Source of the DNA: Phycisphaerales bacterium
GTDB lineage: Bacteria > Planctomycetota > Phycisphaerae > Phycisphaerales > UBA1924
Direction: 5' to 3'
Length of the DNA stretch: 64,000 nt
Assembly: GCA_020846975.1 (NCBI GenBank)
Contig: JADLCX010000071.1
Location: forward strand, 1 to 64,000
Shown here piece by piece: positions 20,278 through 29,264 of this stretch. How positions within the stretch are numbered: the first letter of the stretch is position 1; every line of letters starts with the position of its first letter. A model generated the notes under the pieces. It saw nothing but the letters and a program-made list of their open reading frames with translations, did not search any database and was not told the origin of the DNA. The position numbers and the translations under genes were made by a program.

Positions 20278-22584
20278 GTGACGCCCCCCGCCCAAGCTGA
20301 TGTGTCCCGTGCCGCCGATGCGCACCCGCGCTTCGCCCGCCAGCGCCCCTTCGAGGTCGTCAGCCCCTTCAAGCCCACCGGCGATCAGCCCGCGGCGATC
20401 GAGCAACTCTCCCGCGACATTCTTGCGGGCCGCGAATGCGTCACGCTCCTGGGCGCAACCGGCACGGGCAAGACGTTCACCATGGCCAACGTCATCGCCC
20501 GCCTCGGCAAGCCCACGCTCATCCTGAGCCACAACAAAACCCTCGCCGCCCAGCTCTTCGAGGAGATGCGCGAGCTGTTCCCAAACAACAGCGTCAACTA
20601 CTTCGTCTCCTACTACGACTACTACCAGCCCGAAGCCTACATCCCGCAGCGTGACATCTACATCGAGAAGGATTCCAGCAAGAACGAGGAGCTCGATCAA
20701 CTCCGCCTGGCCGCAACCAGCAACATCCTCTCGCGGCGCGACACCATCGTCGTCGCGAGCGTCTCGTGCATCTTCGGCCTCGGCTCGCCCATCGCCTACA
20801 ACCAGCGAGTGCTCACCATCACGCGCGGCGCGGTCATCAACCGACGGGAGTTCCTGCTCGCGATGGCCGCGATGCAGTACCAGCGGGCCGACATCGAGTT
20901 CGCACGCGCCAAGTTCCGCGTCCGCGGCGACTCCATCGAGGTCTGGCCCGCCTACGAGAAGTACGCGGTCCGTGTGGAGCTCTTCGGCGATCAGATCGAG
21001 AAGATCGAGCTCATCAACCCCGCCAGCGGCGAGATCATCGCGGAAGAAAAGCAGTTCTTCCTGTTCCCCGCCGTCCACTACGTGCTCGGCGACGACGAGA
21101 TCGCCCCCATTATCCAGAAGATCCGGGCCGAACTCGACGCCCGCGTCATCGAGCTGCGCTCGCAAGGCAAGCTTCTGGAGGCCCAGCGACTCCTGGCCCG
21201 GACCAGGTACGACCTCGAGATGATCGAGGAGGTCGGGTTCTGCAACGGCATCGAGAACTACTCGCGGTTCTTCGACGGCCGCATGCCCGGAGAGCGCCCG
21301 TACACGCTGCTCGACTATTTCGACTTTGCGCCGAGCGGCGAAGGACCCGCGAAGGTGCGGAGCGGCGGGCCCGACACGGACCCGCCACGCGCGCCGACCG
21401 CCCACCCGGCCGTCGCATCCGCGGATCACCCGGGCGCGGAGCCCGCGGCCCTGCGTTCCAACCACAAGGACTGGCTCATCATCATCGACGAGTCGCATGT
21501 CACGATTCCCCAGGTTCGCGCCATGTTCAACGGCGATCGCAACCGCAAGACGGTCCTCGTCGAGCACGGCTTCCGGCTCCCGTCCGCGCTCGACAACCGC
21601 CCGCTCCGCTTCGAGGAGTTCGAGTCCGTCGTGCCGCGGATGTTGTTCGTCAGCGCGACGCCCGGCGAATACGAACTTCGGCGCTGCTCGGGTGTCGTCG
21701 CCGAACAGGTCATCCGACCCACCGGTCTTGTGGACCCGGTCATCGAGGTCAGGCCCGCGCAGGGCCAGATCGCCGACCTCCTCCAGCGGTGCCAGGACCG
21801 CGTCGCCCGTGGCGAGCGCATCCTCGTGACCGCCCTCACCAAGCGGCTCTGCGAAGACCTCGCCGCGTACCTCGACGAGAAGGGGCTCCGCGTCCGATAC
21901 CTGCACAGCGAGATCGAGACGCTCGAGCGCGTCCAGATCCTCAACGATCTCCGCACGGGCGAGTTCGATGTGCTCGTCGGCGTCAACCTGCTGCGCGAAG
22001 GCCTCGACCTCCCCGAGGTCTCGCTGGTGTGCATCCTCGATGCCGACAAGGAGGGGTTCCTCCGCTCTCCCACGAGCCTGATCCAGCAGATGGGCCGCGC
22101 CGCGCGCAACGTCAACGCCACCGTGATCATGTACGCCGACAAGGTCACGCCCGCGATGGACGCGGCCATGAAGGAGACCGATCGCCGGCGCGCCAAGCAG
22201 ATCGCCTACAACACCGAGCACAACATCACCCCGCAGACGATCGTGAAGTCCATCCGTCGCGGTCTCGAAGCCGAACTCAAGGCCCGCCGCACCGCCCGCG
22301 ACGCCGTCAAGGAGACCGAGCAGGCCTTCGAGGTCAGCGAACTCGTCAACCAACTCGAAGAAGAGATGCTCGAAGCCGCCCAGAACCTTGAGTTCGAGAA
22401 GGCCGCACGCCTCCGCGATCAGGTCCGCCGACTCAAGTCCCAGCCCTCCGGCGCCTCCGCCCGCATCAAGCGCTCCGACCTCGACCCATCGGGCCCCGCG
22501 GATGCCTCCGCCCGCGGCTCAAAGCCCGGCATGCCCGGCGTCCGATCCGGAAAGCGCGGCAAGCGCGCCCGCGGCGGGAGATAA
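20278..22584 (+). CDS. uvrB: Excinuclease ABC subunit B
   Basis: Damage-verification helicase of nucleotide excision repair, working with UvrA and UvrC. 768 aa from a GTG start. Walker A GATGTGKT near residue 60, the beta-hairpin region YYDYYQPEAYIP, DESH box near 402, and a C-terminal UVR motif (LEEEMLEAAQNLEFEKAARL). Two departures from the usual 670 aa: a Pro/Ala/Gly-rich insert of about 45 residues just before the DESH strand (about 350-395), and a basic, Gly/Ser/Arg-rich tail of about 50 residues after the UVR motif. Core motifs are intact, so it should be active. Confidence 0.96.
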   Translation: MTPPAQADVSRAADAHPRFARQRPFEVVSPFKPTGDQPAAIEQLSRDILAGRECVTLLGATGTGKTFTMANVIARLGKPTLILSHNKTLAAQLFEEMRELFPNNSVNYFVSYYDYYQPEAYIPQRDIYIEKDSSKNEELDQLRLAATSNILSRRDTIVVASVSCIFGLGSPIAYNQRVLTITRGAVINRREFLLAMAAMQYQRADIEFARAKFRVRGDSIEVWPAYEKYAVRVELFGDQIEKIELINPASGEIIAEEKQFFLFPAVHYVLGDDEIAPIIQKIRAELDARVIELRSQGKLLEAQRLLARTRYDLEMIEEVGFCNGIENYSRFFDGRMPGERPYTLLDYFDFAPSGEGPAKVRSGGPDTDPPRAPTAHPAVASADHPGAEPAALRSNHKDWLIIIDESHVTIPQVRAMFNGDRNRKTVLVEHGFRLPSALDNRPLRFEEFESVVPRMLFVSATPGEYELRRCSGVVAEQVIRPTGLVDPVIEVRPAQGQIADLLQRCQDRVARGERILVTALTKRLCEDLAAYLDEKGLRVRYLHSEIETLERVQILNDLRTGEFDVLVGVNLLREGLDLPEVSLVCILDADKEGFLRSPTSLIQQMGRAARNVNATVIMYADKVTPAMDAAMKETDRRRAKQIAYNTEHNITPQTIVKSIRRGLEAELKARRTARDAVKETEQAFEVSELVNQLEEEMLEAAQNLEFEKAARLRDQVRRLKSQPSGASARIKRSDLDPSGPADASARGSKPGMPGVRSGKRGKRARGGR

Positions 22585-22689
22585 GCCCGGAGATATCGAT
22601 CGTCATGCGAGGCGGATCAGAGCGGTGGCGGGTCACCAGGTCGCGTGCGGTCGCCGGCACGCGTTACAATCGAACCTACTCCACCCCCC

Positions 22690-23952
22690 ATGAACCGCCT
22701 CGTCTGCACCAACCTGGATGTGGCCACCCCCGCATCGCAGGCGGCTCTTCCACCCCCCCGCGCCGCGAGCAGTCCGCGCGACCCATCGGCCACCACCCGT
22801 GTCCTGTTCGTCAACGGCGCCGAGCTTGGCTTTGCAACGACCGGCCGCACTCTCCAGCACTACACGGCCCAGCGCGACGACATCGAGGCCGTACATTTCT
22901 CGATCGCCATGCCGCGCTGGCTCAGGCTCGCTACGGCCGATTGCCCCATCCGCTCGATCAAGTACGCCGGCCTTGACCTCCACGTCCTTCGTCAGTTGTT
23001 CGCGACGCGCCGAATCCTCGAACCGCTGCTCCGCGGCCCGCTCGGCGTCGTACAGCACCGCTACGACGTCGTTCACATCATGACCCAGGCCCGTGGCATG
23101 ACGATCCCGACCCTCCGCCGCGAGACCTCCGCCCGCTGGGTCGTCAACGCCGACGCCACGGTGATCCAGTTCGAGCGAGAGTTCGGCTTCCGCAACCTTC
23201 TCTCCCGCCGCCACCACGCCATCGAACGCGACATCTACCACGCCTGCGATGCCGTCGCCTGCGCCAGCCGATGGGTCGCGGATTCCGTCGTGAGCGAGTA
23301 CGGCCTGCCGCCAGAGCGCACGTTTCTCCATATGCCCTGCGCCCGCCGCCTTCCGGGCGCCGAGCCGCGGCGTGCCGATGCACACCTTCACCGAGCCGAC
23401 CGGCGTCTCCGCCTGGTGTTCGTCGGCAACGCCTGGCGTCGCAAGGGCGGCCCGCGTCTCCTCGCCTGGCACCAGCAGCGTTGGGCGGATCGCGCCGAAC
23501 TGCACATCTGTTCGGCCGAAGCGCCGGTCGATCGCGCCGCCCGCAACGTCATCTGGCACGGCGCAACCGCCCACGACAAACTCATCCGCGAAATCCTCCC
23601 CGCGTGCGATCTGTTCGTCATGCCTACCCGCGAGGACACCTTCCTGATCGCCGCTCAGGAAGCCCACACCATGGGCCTGCCGGTGGTGACCTCCCGCCTT
23701 GCCGGCATCCCGGAGGTGGTTCTGCACGACCGCACCGGCCTGCTCTGCCCGCGCGGTGACGACCACGCCTTCATCGTCGCCATCGAGCGTCCGCTCAACG
23801 ATGCCTCGCTGTTGACCCGCTTCTCCGCGGCCGCGGCCGAGCACGCTCGGCTGAACCTCAACGCCGACATTTGGCACAACCACCTGCTCGACCAGATCGT
23901 TTCGCTCGCCAACCATCGCGCCGTGAAGTTCACCCCACGGGACATCCCATGA
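22690..23952 (+). CDS. Glycosyltransferase family 4-like protein
   Basis: 420 aa from the ATG at 22690. A GT-B fold is suggested by an N-terminal Rossmann half (VLFVNGAELGFATTGRTLQH), and a C-terminal half with RLRLVFVGNAWRRKGGPRLL, IWHGATAHDKLIREILPACD and the donor-binding FVMPTREDTFLIAAQEAHTM, then PVVTSRLAGIPEVV. The E-x7-E pattern of GT4 enzymes is present in EDTFLIAAQE. It likely adds a sugar to a glycan or lipid at the cytoplasmic face. The stop overlaps the ATG of a small membrane protein (ATGA). Confidence 0.85.
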   Translation: MNRLVCTNLDVATPASQAALPPPRAASSPRDPSATTRVLFVNGAELGFATTGRTLQHYTAQRDDIEAVHFSIAMPRWLRLATADCPIRSIKYAGLDLHVLRQLFATRRILEPLLRGPLGVVQHRYDVVHIMTQARGMTIPTLRRETSARWVVNADATVIQFEREFGFRNLLSRRHHAIERDIYHACDAVACASRWVADSVVSEYGLPPERTFLHMPCARRLPGAEPRRADAHLHRADRRLRLVFVGNAWRRKGGPRLLAWHQQRWADRAELHICSAEAPVDRAARNVIWHGATAHDKLIREILPACDLFVMPTREDTFLIAAQEAHTMGLPVVTSRLAGIPEVVLHDRTGLLCPRGDDHAFIVAIERPLNDASLLTRFSAAAAEHARLNLNADIWHNHLLDQIVSLANHRAVKFTPRDIP

Positions 23953-24164
23953 GCCGCTCGACCCCTCCCCGCCAGCCCGACACCTACATCGGCGAGACCC
24001 GCGCCCAGGGCCTGCAGCGCAAGCTTCCCTACTACCTCCTCGGCCTCGCCATCGGCTGCATCATGGTCGGCATCATCGTCATGATGCGACAGCGGGCGCT
24101 CGGACCAACCCCGGGTCAACCATCACCACCGACGACGCAGCCGGCGCAGTCTGCGCCGCGCTGA
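23949..24164 (+). CDS. Small single-pass membrane protein
   Basis: 71 aa, ATG overlapping the glycosyltransferase stop by 4 bases. One clear membrane segment (YYLLGLAIGCIMVGIIVMM, about 28-46) after a polar N terminus and before a Pro/Thr/Gln-rich tail. The coupling suggests it assists or anchors the glycosyltransferase. No family recognised. Confidence 0.65.
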   Translation: MSRSTPPRQPDTYIGETRAQGLQRKLPYYLLGLAIGCIMVGIIVMMRQRALGPTPGQPSPPTTQPAQSAPR

Positions 24165-24195
24165 GGCCGCCCCGCGCGTGAACATTCGGTGCTTC

Positions 24196-24900
24196 CTACG
24201 CCGCCACCCGCGCCGCCGCCCCGCTCCCGCTCGCCCGCCACGCCGCGTCATACGAGGCCCGTTTGTCCGGGCTCTTGAGCACGTCGTACGCCTTGTGAAG
24301 CTCGATGAACTTCGCCTGAGCCTCGGGAGAGGGGTTGAGGTCGGGGTGCACGCGCCGGGCCTGCTCGCGGAACGCCCGGTGAATGTCGGTGTCCGTCGCG
24401 GCCGGCGCGACACCCAGCAGCGCGTACAGGTCTGGAAGCTGGACCGAGACCGAAGCCGCCACGGTGCGCTGTGCGGGGTCGGCCTGTTCCTTCGCCGCCG
24501 CGCGCCGTCCCGCGCCCTTGATGCACCCGTGCCGGGCCAGGCTGTCGAGCGCGGCGCTCAGTTCCGGCGTGACCTGCTGAAACTCGATGCCGATCTCGAA
24601 GCCCATGGGCCTGCGCTTCTGCACTCGCGCCACCCGCCCGACGACCAGCAGTTCATCGGTCGGCGACTGCAGTTCGAGCCGCACCAGATCGCCCAGTCCC
24701 AGCGGCGGAGCCTTGCCGCACTCCACGCACATGCCGCACGACGACAGGTCCGCGACCTGGCCAAGCATGCACGAGACAACAGCCGTCTGAAACCTGGGCG
24801 CGCGGCGACTCTCGGCGCCTCGATCGGGCGTCTGCGCGGCCGCGTTTTCCGCGGGTCTGGCGGACTTTCGGAACCAGCCCATCACGTCAATCGTCGGCAT
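24196..24900 (-). CDS. PilZ domain fused to a DnaJ J-domain
   Basis: 234 aa. N-terminal PilZ domain at about 30-130 with both c-di-GMP signatures intact: RRAPR (RxxxR) near residue 32 and DLSSCG (D/N-x-S-x-x-G) near 52. After a short linker, residues about 155-225 are a J-domain: LYALLGVAPAATDTDIHRAF, the HPD tripeptide in RRVHPDLNP, and a closing KAYDVLKSPDKRASYD helix. The J-domain should stimulate a DnaK-type ATPase, and the PilZ half should make this depend on c-di-GMP; this is inference. It lies 127 bases downstream of the FHA-PilB gene on the same strand. An internal ATG at 24882 (MGWFRK) is an alternative start. Confidence 0.85.
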   Translation of the reverse strand: MPTIDVMGWFRKSARPAENAAAQTPDRGAESRRAPRFQTAVVSCMLGQVADLSSCGMCVECGKAPPLGLGDLVRLELQSPTDELLVVGRVARVQKRRPMGFEIGIEFQQVTPELSAALDSLARHGCIKGAGRRAAAKEQADPAQRTVAASVSVQLPDLYALLGVAPAATDTDIHRAFREQARRVHPDLNPSPEAQAKFIELHKAYDVLKSPDKRASYDAAWRASGSGAAARVAA

Positions 24901-25027
24901 TGTCCGGCGGCCGCTTCACACAGAGCCCGCCCGCCGTCAGGGTCCGAGAGTCATGCGCGGATCAACCCGAACAGGCCGAACCCGGCGAATAACTCAACAG
25001 CCGTCTCGACCGTCACAGGCCGCACCG

Positions 25028-26725
25028 TCAGCGCGCCGTGGCTACCCGATCGACCTCTTCCAGCGTGGTCACACCCCGCGCGACCTGCACCCAGCCGGAC
25101 TGCACCAGCGTCGTGAACATCCCCGATTCGATGACCCGCTTCATGGCCGCGATCGTCGGTTCCTTGATGATGACATCCCGCAACTCGTCGGTGAAGTCGA
25201 GCACCTCGTAGATCGCCTTGCGGCCGCGATACCCCGTGCGCAGACACGCCGCGCAGCCCGTGGCCATCTGGATCTCGGTCTGGTTTTCGAGGTATCGACC
25301 CATGCGCGTCGCCTGGCTCGGGGTCACTCGAACAGGCCGCTTGCAGTTCTCGCACAACACCCGCACCAGCCGCTGCGCCAGCACCACCTCGAGCGAGTTG
25401 GCGACCAGGTACGACTCGACCTTGAGATCGAGCAGACGAAACACGCTGCTCATGGTGTCCTTGGCGTGCACGGTCGAGAAGACAAGGTGCCCGGTCATCG
25501 ACGCCTGCATCGCCGTCCGCGCCGTCTCCTCGTCGCGAATCTCGCCGACAAGGATCACGTCCGGATCCTGCCGCAGCACGCTGCGCAGCAGGCTGCCGAA
25601 GGTGTTGCCCTTGTGCTCGTCGATCGGAATCTGAGTCACGTTGTCGAGGTGGTACTCGACCGGGTCCTCGATCGTGATCACGTTGCGGCGCTCGCGGTCG
25701 ATCTCGCGCAGGCAGTTGTAGAGCGTCGTGGTCTTGCCCGAGCCGGTCGGCCCGCACACCAGCAGCAGGCCCGCCTCCTGCTCGCAGACCTTGCGCACCC
25801 GGTCGTACATGTACGGCGGCAGACCCAGGTCGCCCATGCTCTTGGGCGCATCGCGCTGATCGAGCACCCGCACCACCAGCTTCTGGCCGTGCACGCTGGG
25901 CGTAAAACTGATCCGGTAATCGACCCGCCTCGCCGAAGCGCCCTCGGTCTGCCCGAACCGGACCGAGAAGTGCCCATCGAGCACGGCCTCGCGCCCGGTG
26001 GGTCGCATCTGGCACGCGGTCTTGACCAGCCCGTTGACCAGTTCACCCACGTTGTTGGGCAGGTTGACCACGTTCACCATCTGCCCGTCGATGCGCATGC
26101 GCACCTGAACGCTGTCGCCCTTGGGCTCGATATGGATGTCCGTCGCCCGCGCCTTTCCCGCAGAGAGCAGCAGCAGCCGCGCCGCACGCGACCCTTCGCC
26201 CTCGCCCGCGAGCGCGGCCGAAGCCTTGCCACGCCCGTCGATCATCTCGATCGGGTCCTCAACGCCGGTGTTTCGCGGCGGGAGCATGTTGATCAGTTCC
26301 TTGAGGTCGGTCACCCAGGTCGGTTCCTCCCCGCCGGAAAGCGCCGCCTCGCTCCGAGCCTGCTCCTGCCGCTCTTTGAGCGTCTCTTCCGCCTCCAGCA
26401 CGAACGTGTGGTTGCCCACCTTGATCACATCACCGGGCCGCAGGACCGAGTCGGTGATCTTGACCCCGTTGAGCTTGGTCCCGTTCCGCGAGCCCAGATC
26501 ACGCACGCGAAAACTCGGCGACTCGGCATCCTCGGTCTCATCCACGCCCATCTCACCGTTCCGACCGTGCGGCCCCGCCGGCTCGATCACGCAATGGAAC
26601 CGGGAGAGCAGCGTGTCCTCGACCGCCAATGCGTTCTCGGGCGATCTCCCGATGGAAACCGCCTTGTCGGAAAGCTGGGCGCTGAGCCGCGAGTCGTTCA
26701 GGGATGTGAGGTGATAGGCGGGCAT
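25028..26725 (-). CDS. PilB/GspE-type secretion ATPase with N-terminal FHA domain
   Basis: 565 aa from the ATG at 26725 (MPAYHLTSLNDSRLS). Residues about 10-110 are an FHA phosphothreonine-binding domain (VSIGRSPENAL, SRFHCVIEP, DLGSRNGTKLNG). The rest is a type II/IV secretion ATPase: ATDIHIEPKGDSVQVRMRID, Walker A GPTGSGKTTT, Walker B VILVGEIRDEET, and a zinc site made of CENC and CAAC. The FHA domain stands where MshEN/GspE N-terminal domains normally sit, so recruitment to a pilus or secretion machine may depend on phosphorylation. No other pilus or secretion gene is in the window. It is divergent from serS. Confidence 0.88.
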   Translation of the reverse strand: MPAYHLTSLNDSRLSAQLSDKAVSIGRSPENALAVEDTLLSRFHCVIEPAGPHGRNGEMGVDETEDAESPSFRVRDLGSRNGTKLNGVKITDSVLRPGDVIKVGNHTFVLEAEETLKERQEQARSEAALSGGEEPTWVTDLKELINMLPPRNTGVEDPIEMIDGRGKASAALAGEGEGSRAARLLLLSAGKARATDIHIEPKGDSVQVRMRIDGQMVNVVNLPNNVGELVNGLVKTACQMRPTGREAVLDGHFSVRFGQTEGASARRVDYRISFTPSVHGQKLVVRVLDQRDAPKSMGDLGLPPYMYDRVRKVCEQEAGLLLVCGPTGSGKTTTLYNCLREIDRERRNVITIEDPVEYHLDNVTQIPIDEHKGNTFGSLLRSVLRQDPDVILVGEIRDEETARTAMQASMTGHLVFSTVHAKDTMSSVFRLLDLKVESYLVANSLEVVLAQRLVRVLCENCKRPVRVTPSQATRMGRYLENQTEIQMATGCAACLRTGYRGRKAIYEVLDFTDELRDVIIKEPTIAAMKRVIESGMFTTLVQSGWVQVARGVTTLEEVDRVATAR

Positions 26726-26826
26726 CTCGGGGAGAACTGAGGGGACCTTCGTCAGCCGGAACGATGATAAGGCCTGAGCGTGCACGGTGCGACTCCAAAA
26801 CGGTCGGCGGCTTACCATCCCGCCCC

Positions 26827-28260
26827 ATGATCGACCTGAAAGACCTGCGAGAGAACCCCGACAAGTACCGCCGCGGCTGCGCCAACAAGGGCGTTTCGGT
26901 TGACCTCGACCGTCTGATCGAACTCGACGCCCGCCGCCGATCCCTCCTGACCGAAAAGGAGCAGGCCCGCGCCGAGCAGGGCAAGATCGACAAGGAAGTC
27001 GGGCCGCAGATCGGCCGACTCAAAGGCCAGCTTGGGAAGGCCGCCCCGGATGCCAAGGCCGCGCTCGAAGCCGAGCTCGCCTCGATCATGGCCCGCCCCG
27101 CGGCCCTCAAAGAAAAAGTCCAGTCGCTCGACGCCCAGATTGCCTCCCTTGAACCCGACCTCAACGCGATCCTCCTGACCGTCCCGCTGCCGCCCGACCC
27201 CGATGTGCCGGTCGGCAAGGGCTCGGACGACAACGTCGAGATCCGCCGCTGGGACCCGGCCGGGGGTACCTCATCGCCCGGCGGAGTTCCCTTCGATACC
27301 AGCAAAACATACGAGCAAAACCGGGGCTTCCTGCCGAAGACCCATCTTCAACTCGTGGAATCGCTCGGCCTCGCCGACTTCCCCCGCGGCGTGAAGATGG
27401 CCGGGGCACGGTCGTACGTCCTCACCGGCGACGGCTTTCTGCTCCACAACGCCGCGCTCCGCTACGCCTTCGACTTCATGACGCTCAAGAACGATTTCAA
27501 GGCGATGTCCGTCCCCGTGCTGGTCAAGGAAGAGTGCATGGTCGGCACAGGCTTCTTCCCCGCCGGGCGCGAGCAGGCTTACCACATCGAAGAGTCCAAG
27601 CGCGGCGGGGGCTACGACCAGTTCCTCACGGGCACGGGCGAGGTCGGCCTCATGGGCATCCACCAGGACGAGATCCTCGATGAAGCCCAGCTCCCGCTCA
27701 AATACACCACCGTCAGCACCTGCTTCCGCCGCGAAGCCGGCGCCGCCGGAAAGGACACCGCCGGCCTCTACCGCATCCACCAGTTCGACAAGGTCGAGCA
27801 GGTCGTCATCTGCAAGGCCGACGAGCAGGAAAGCCGCCGCTGGCACAAGCAGATGATCGGGTACGTCGAGGAACTTCTCCAATCCCTCGGCCTCCCCTAC
27901 CGCCTCCTGCAGTGCTGCACAGGCGACCTCGGTGTCAAGAACGCCGACATGATCGACATCGAAAGCTGGATGCCGGGCCGCGGCGAGATGACCAAGCAGG
28001 GCCCTCGCGGCGACTACGGCGAAACCCACTCCGCCAGCCGCCTTTACGACTACCAGTGCCGCCGCCTCAACATGCGTTACCGCCCGGGCGGAGAAAACGG
28101 AAAAGGCCCCACCACCTTCTGCCACTCCCTCAACAACACCGTCGCCGCCTGCCCGCGCCTGCTCATCCCCATCCTGGAGATGTGGCAGAACGCCGACGGC
28201 ACCGTCACGATTCCGCCACCCCTGCGGCCGTACATGGGTGGAAAAGAGAATATCGACTGA
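26827..28260 (+). CDS. serS: Seryl-tRNA synthetase
   Basis: Charges tRNA-Ser. 477 aa from the ATG at 26827 (MIDLKDLRENPDKYRRGC). The N-terminal antiparallel coiled coil spans about 30-110. The class II core follows, with motif 2 STCFRREAGAAGKDT and motif 3 near the end (FCHSLNNTVAACPRLLIPIL, showing the N-x-T-x3-x-R-L form). Somewhat longer than the usual 425-430 aa owing to loops in the middle. A serine tRNA is also in this window (124-214) but far away. Confidence 0.96.
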   Translation: MIDLKDLRENPDKYRRGCANKGVSVDLDRLIELDARRRSLLTEKEQARAEQGKIDKEVGPQIGRLKGQLGKAAPDAKAALEAELASIMARPAALKEKVQSLDAQIASLEPDLNAILLTVPLPPDPDVPVGKGSDDNVEIRRWDPAGGTSSPGGVPFDTSKTYEQNRGFLPKTHLQLVESLGLADFPRGVKMAGARSYVLTGDGFLLHNAALRYAFDFMTLKNDFKAMSVPVLVKEECMVGTGFFPAGREQAYHIEESKRGGGYDQFLTGTGEVGLMGIHQDEILDEAQLPLKYTTVSTCFRREAGAAGKDTAGLYRIHQFDKVEQVVICKADEQESRRWHKQMIGYVEELLQSLGLPYRLLQCCTGDLGVKNADMIDIESWMPGRGEMTKQGPRGDYGETHSASRLYDYQCRRLNMRYRPGGENGKGPTTFCHSLNNTVAACPRLLIPILEMWQNADGTVTIPPPLRPYMGGKENID

Positions 28261-28265
28261 CTCGG

Positions 28266-28571
28266 ATGCCGCGCCTCACGCTGCTTACCACCGGCATTCT
28301 CACACTCCCCGTTGACGCTGTTGTCAACGCCGCCGACCGCTTCCTCCGCGGCAACGGCGGCGTGAATGGTGTCATCCACCGGGTCGCCGGCCGCAAGCTC
28401 AGCACCACCCGATACACAATCAGCGACGAAGACTCGAACAGGAGGCACACGACCGACACGGCTCGAAGGCTCATCGCCATGTGCGGCAGTCGACCGCTTC
28501 TCGCCGAACTCATGGTAGCGACGGTTCCACCACGTGCATTACTCAACAACCCGCTTCCGCAACGCCGATAA
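28266..28571 (+). pseudogene. Truncated macro-domain (ADP-ribose-binding) remnant
   Basis: Starting 5 bases after serS, the frame reads MPRLTLLTTGILTLPVDAVV then NAADRFLRGNGGVNGVIHR, which is the N-terminal third of a macro domain (usual motif VDAIVNAAN then GGGGVDGAIH). After about 45 codons the similarity stops and the frame becomes Arg/Thr-rich with no macro motifs before it ends. A complete macro domain needs about 150 more residues. I take it as a broken O-acetyl-ADP-ribose deacetylase-type gene. Confidence 0.65.
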
Positions 28572-28579
28572 CCCGCCCC

Positions 28580-29191
28580 GTGCGCCTGCTGCGTCGGACC
28601 GTCCTCGTGCTCAGCCTGCTCTGTGTCGTGCTGACACTGTCGCTGTGGGTCCGCAGCCAGTTCACCATCGACTCGCTCGCTCTCCAGCACACCATCGTGG
28701 ACCGAAACGCGGCCACGCCCGACGGCCAGCTCGGGGCATGGACGATCCGCTCGACGACGTTCCACGCATCTCCGTCCCGAGGCTCGCTCGTGTTGACCCG
28801 ATCCGTCTACGAGTCGCTCCAGGACGCGAAGCCGATCGGCGCCACCCTCTCCGCGTTTCGGGAGGGTGACGGCGTTCGGCTCACCACCTTCGACCGAGCC
28901 CAACTCGTGCCCGACCCGCACCCCCACGGCTACTACCACACACCGACCGATTGGCGATTCGCCGGCTTCGGGGCCTACCCGTTCGCCCGCGGCGCGGCCC
29001 TGCACGCCACGCTCGAACTGCCCCTTTGGTTCGTGGCGTTGGTCTGGGCATGCCCAGCCGCCGTGATCTCACGCTCCGCGTGCCGGCAAAGGTTCCGACG
29101 CCGCAAGGGCCTCTGCCTGCACTGCGGCCACGACCTCACCGGCGCGAGACTGGTGTGCTCCGAGTGCGGAAACGAGTTCGCCCTCGCGTAA
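28580..29191 (+). CDS. Membrane protein with C-terminal zinc ribbon
   Basis: 203 aa from a GTG at 28580; the frame is open to 28481, so the start is uncertain. One membrane segment near the N terminus (TVLVLSLLCVVLTLSLWV) and one at about 150-170 (LWFVALVWACPAAVI) enclose an outer domain of about 110 residues. A short zinc ribbon closes the protein: CLHCGHDLTG and CSECGNEF. The plan matches the planctomycete zinc-ribbon membrane proteins such as the one at 19123. Function unknown. Confidence 0.6.
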   Translation: MRLLRRTVLVLSLLCVVLTLSLWVRSQFTIDSLALQHTIVDRNAATPDGQLGAWTIRSTTFHASPSRGSLVLTRSVYESLQDAKPIGATLSAFREGDGVRLTTFDRAQLVPDPHPHGYYHTPTDWRFAGFGAYPFARGAALHATLELPLWFVALVWACPAAVISRSACRQRFRRRKGLCLHCGHDLTGARLVCSECGNEFALA

Positions 29192-29264
29192 TCCCACTCA
29201 ACCCGACAGAGCGCACGTCGAAAGCCGAACAACGGATCGACGCCGCGTCACCCTACCCTCCTTC

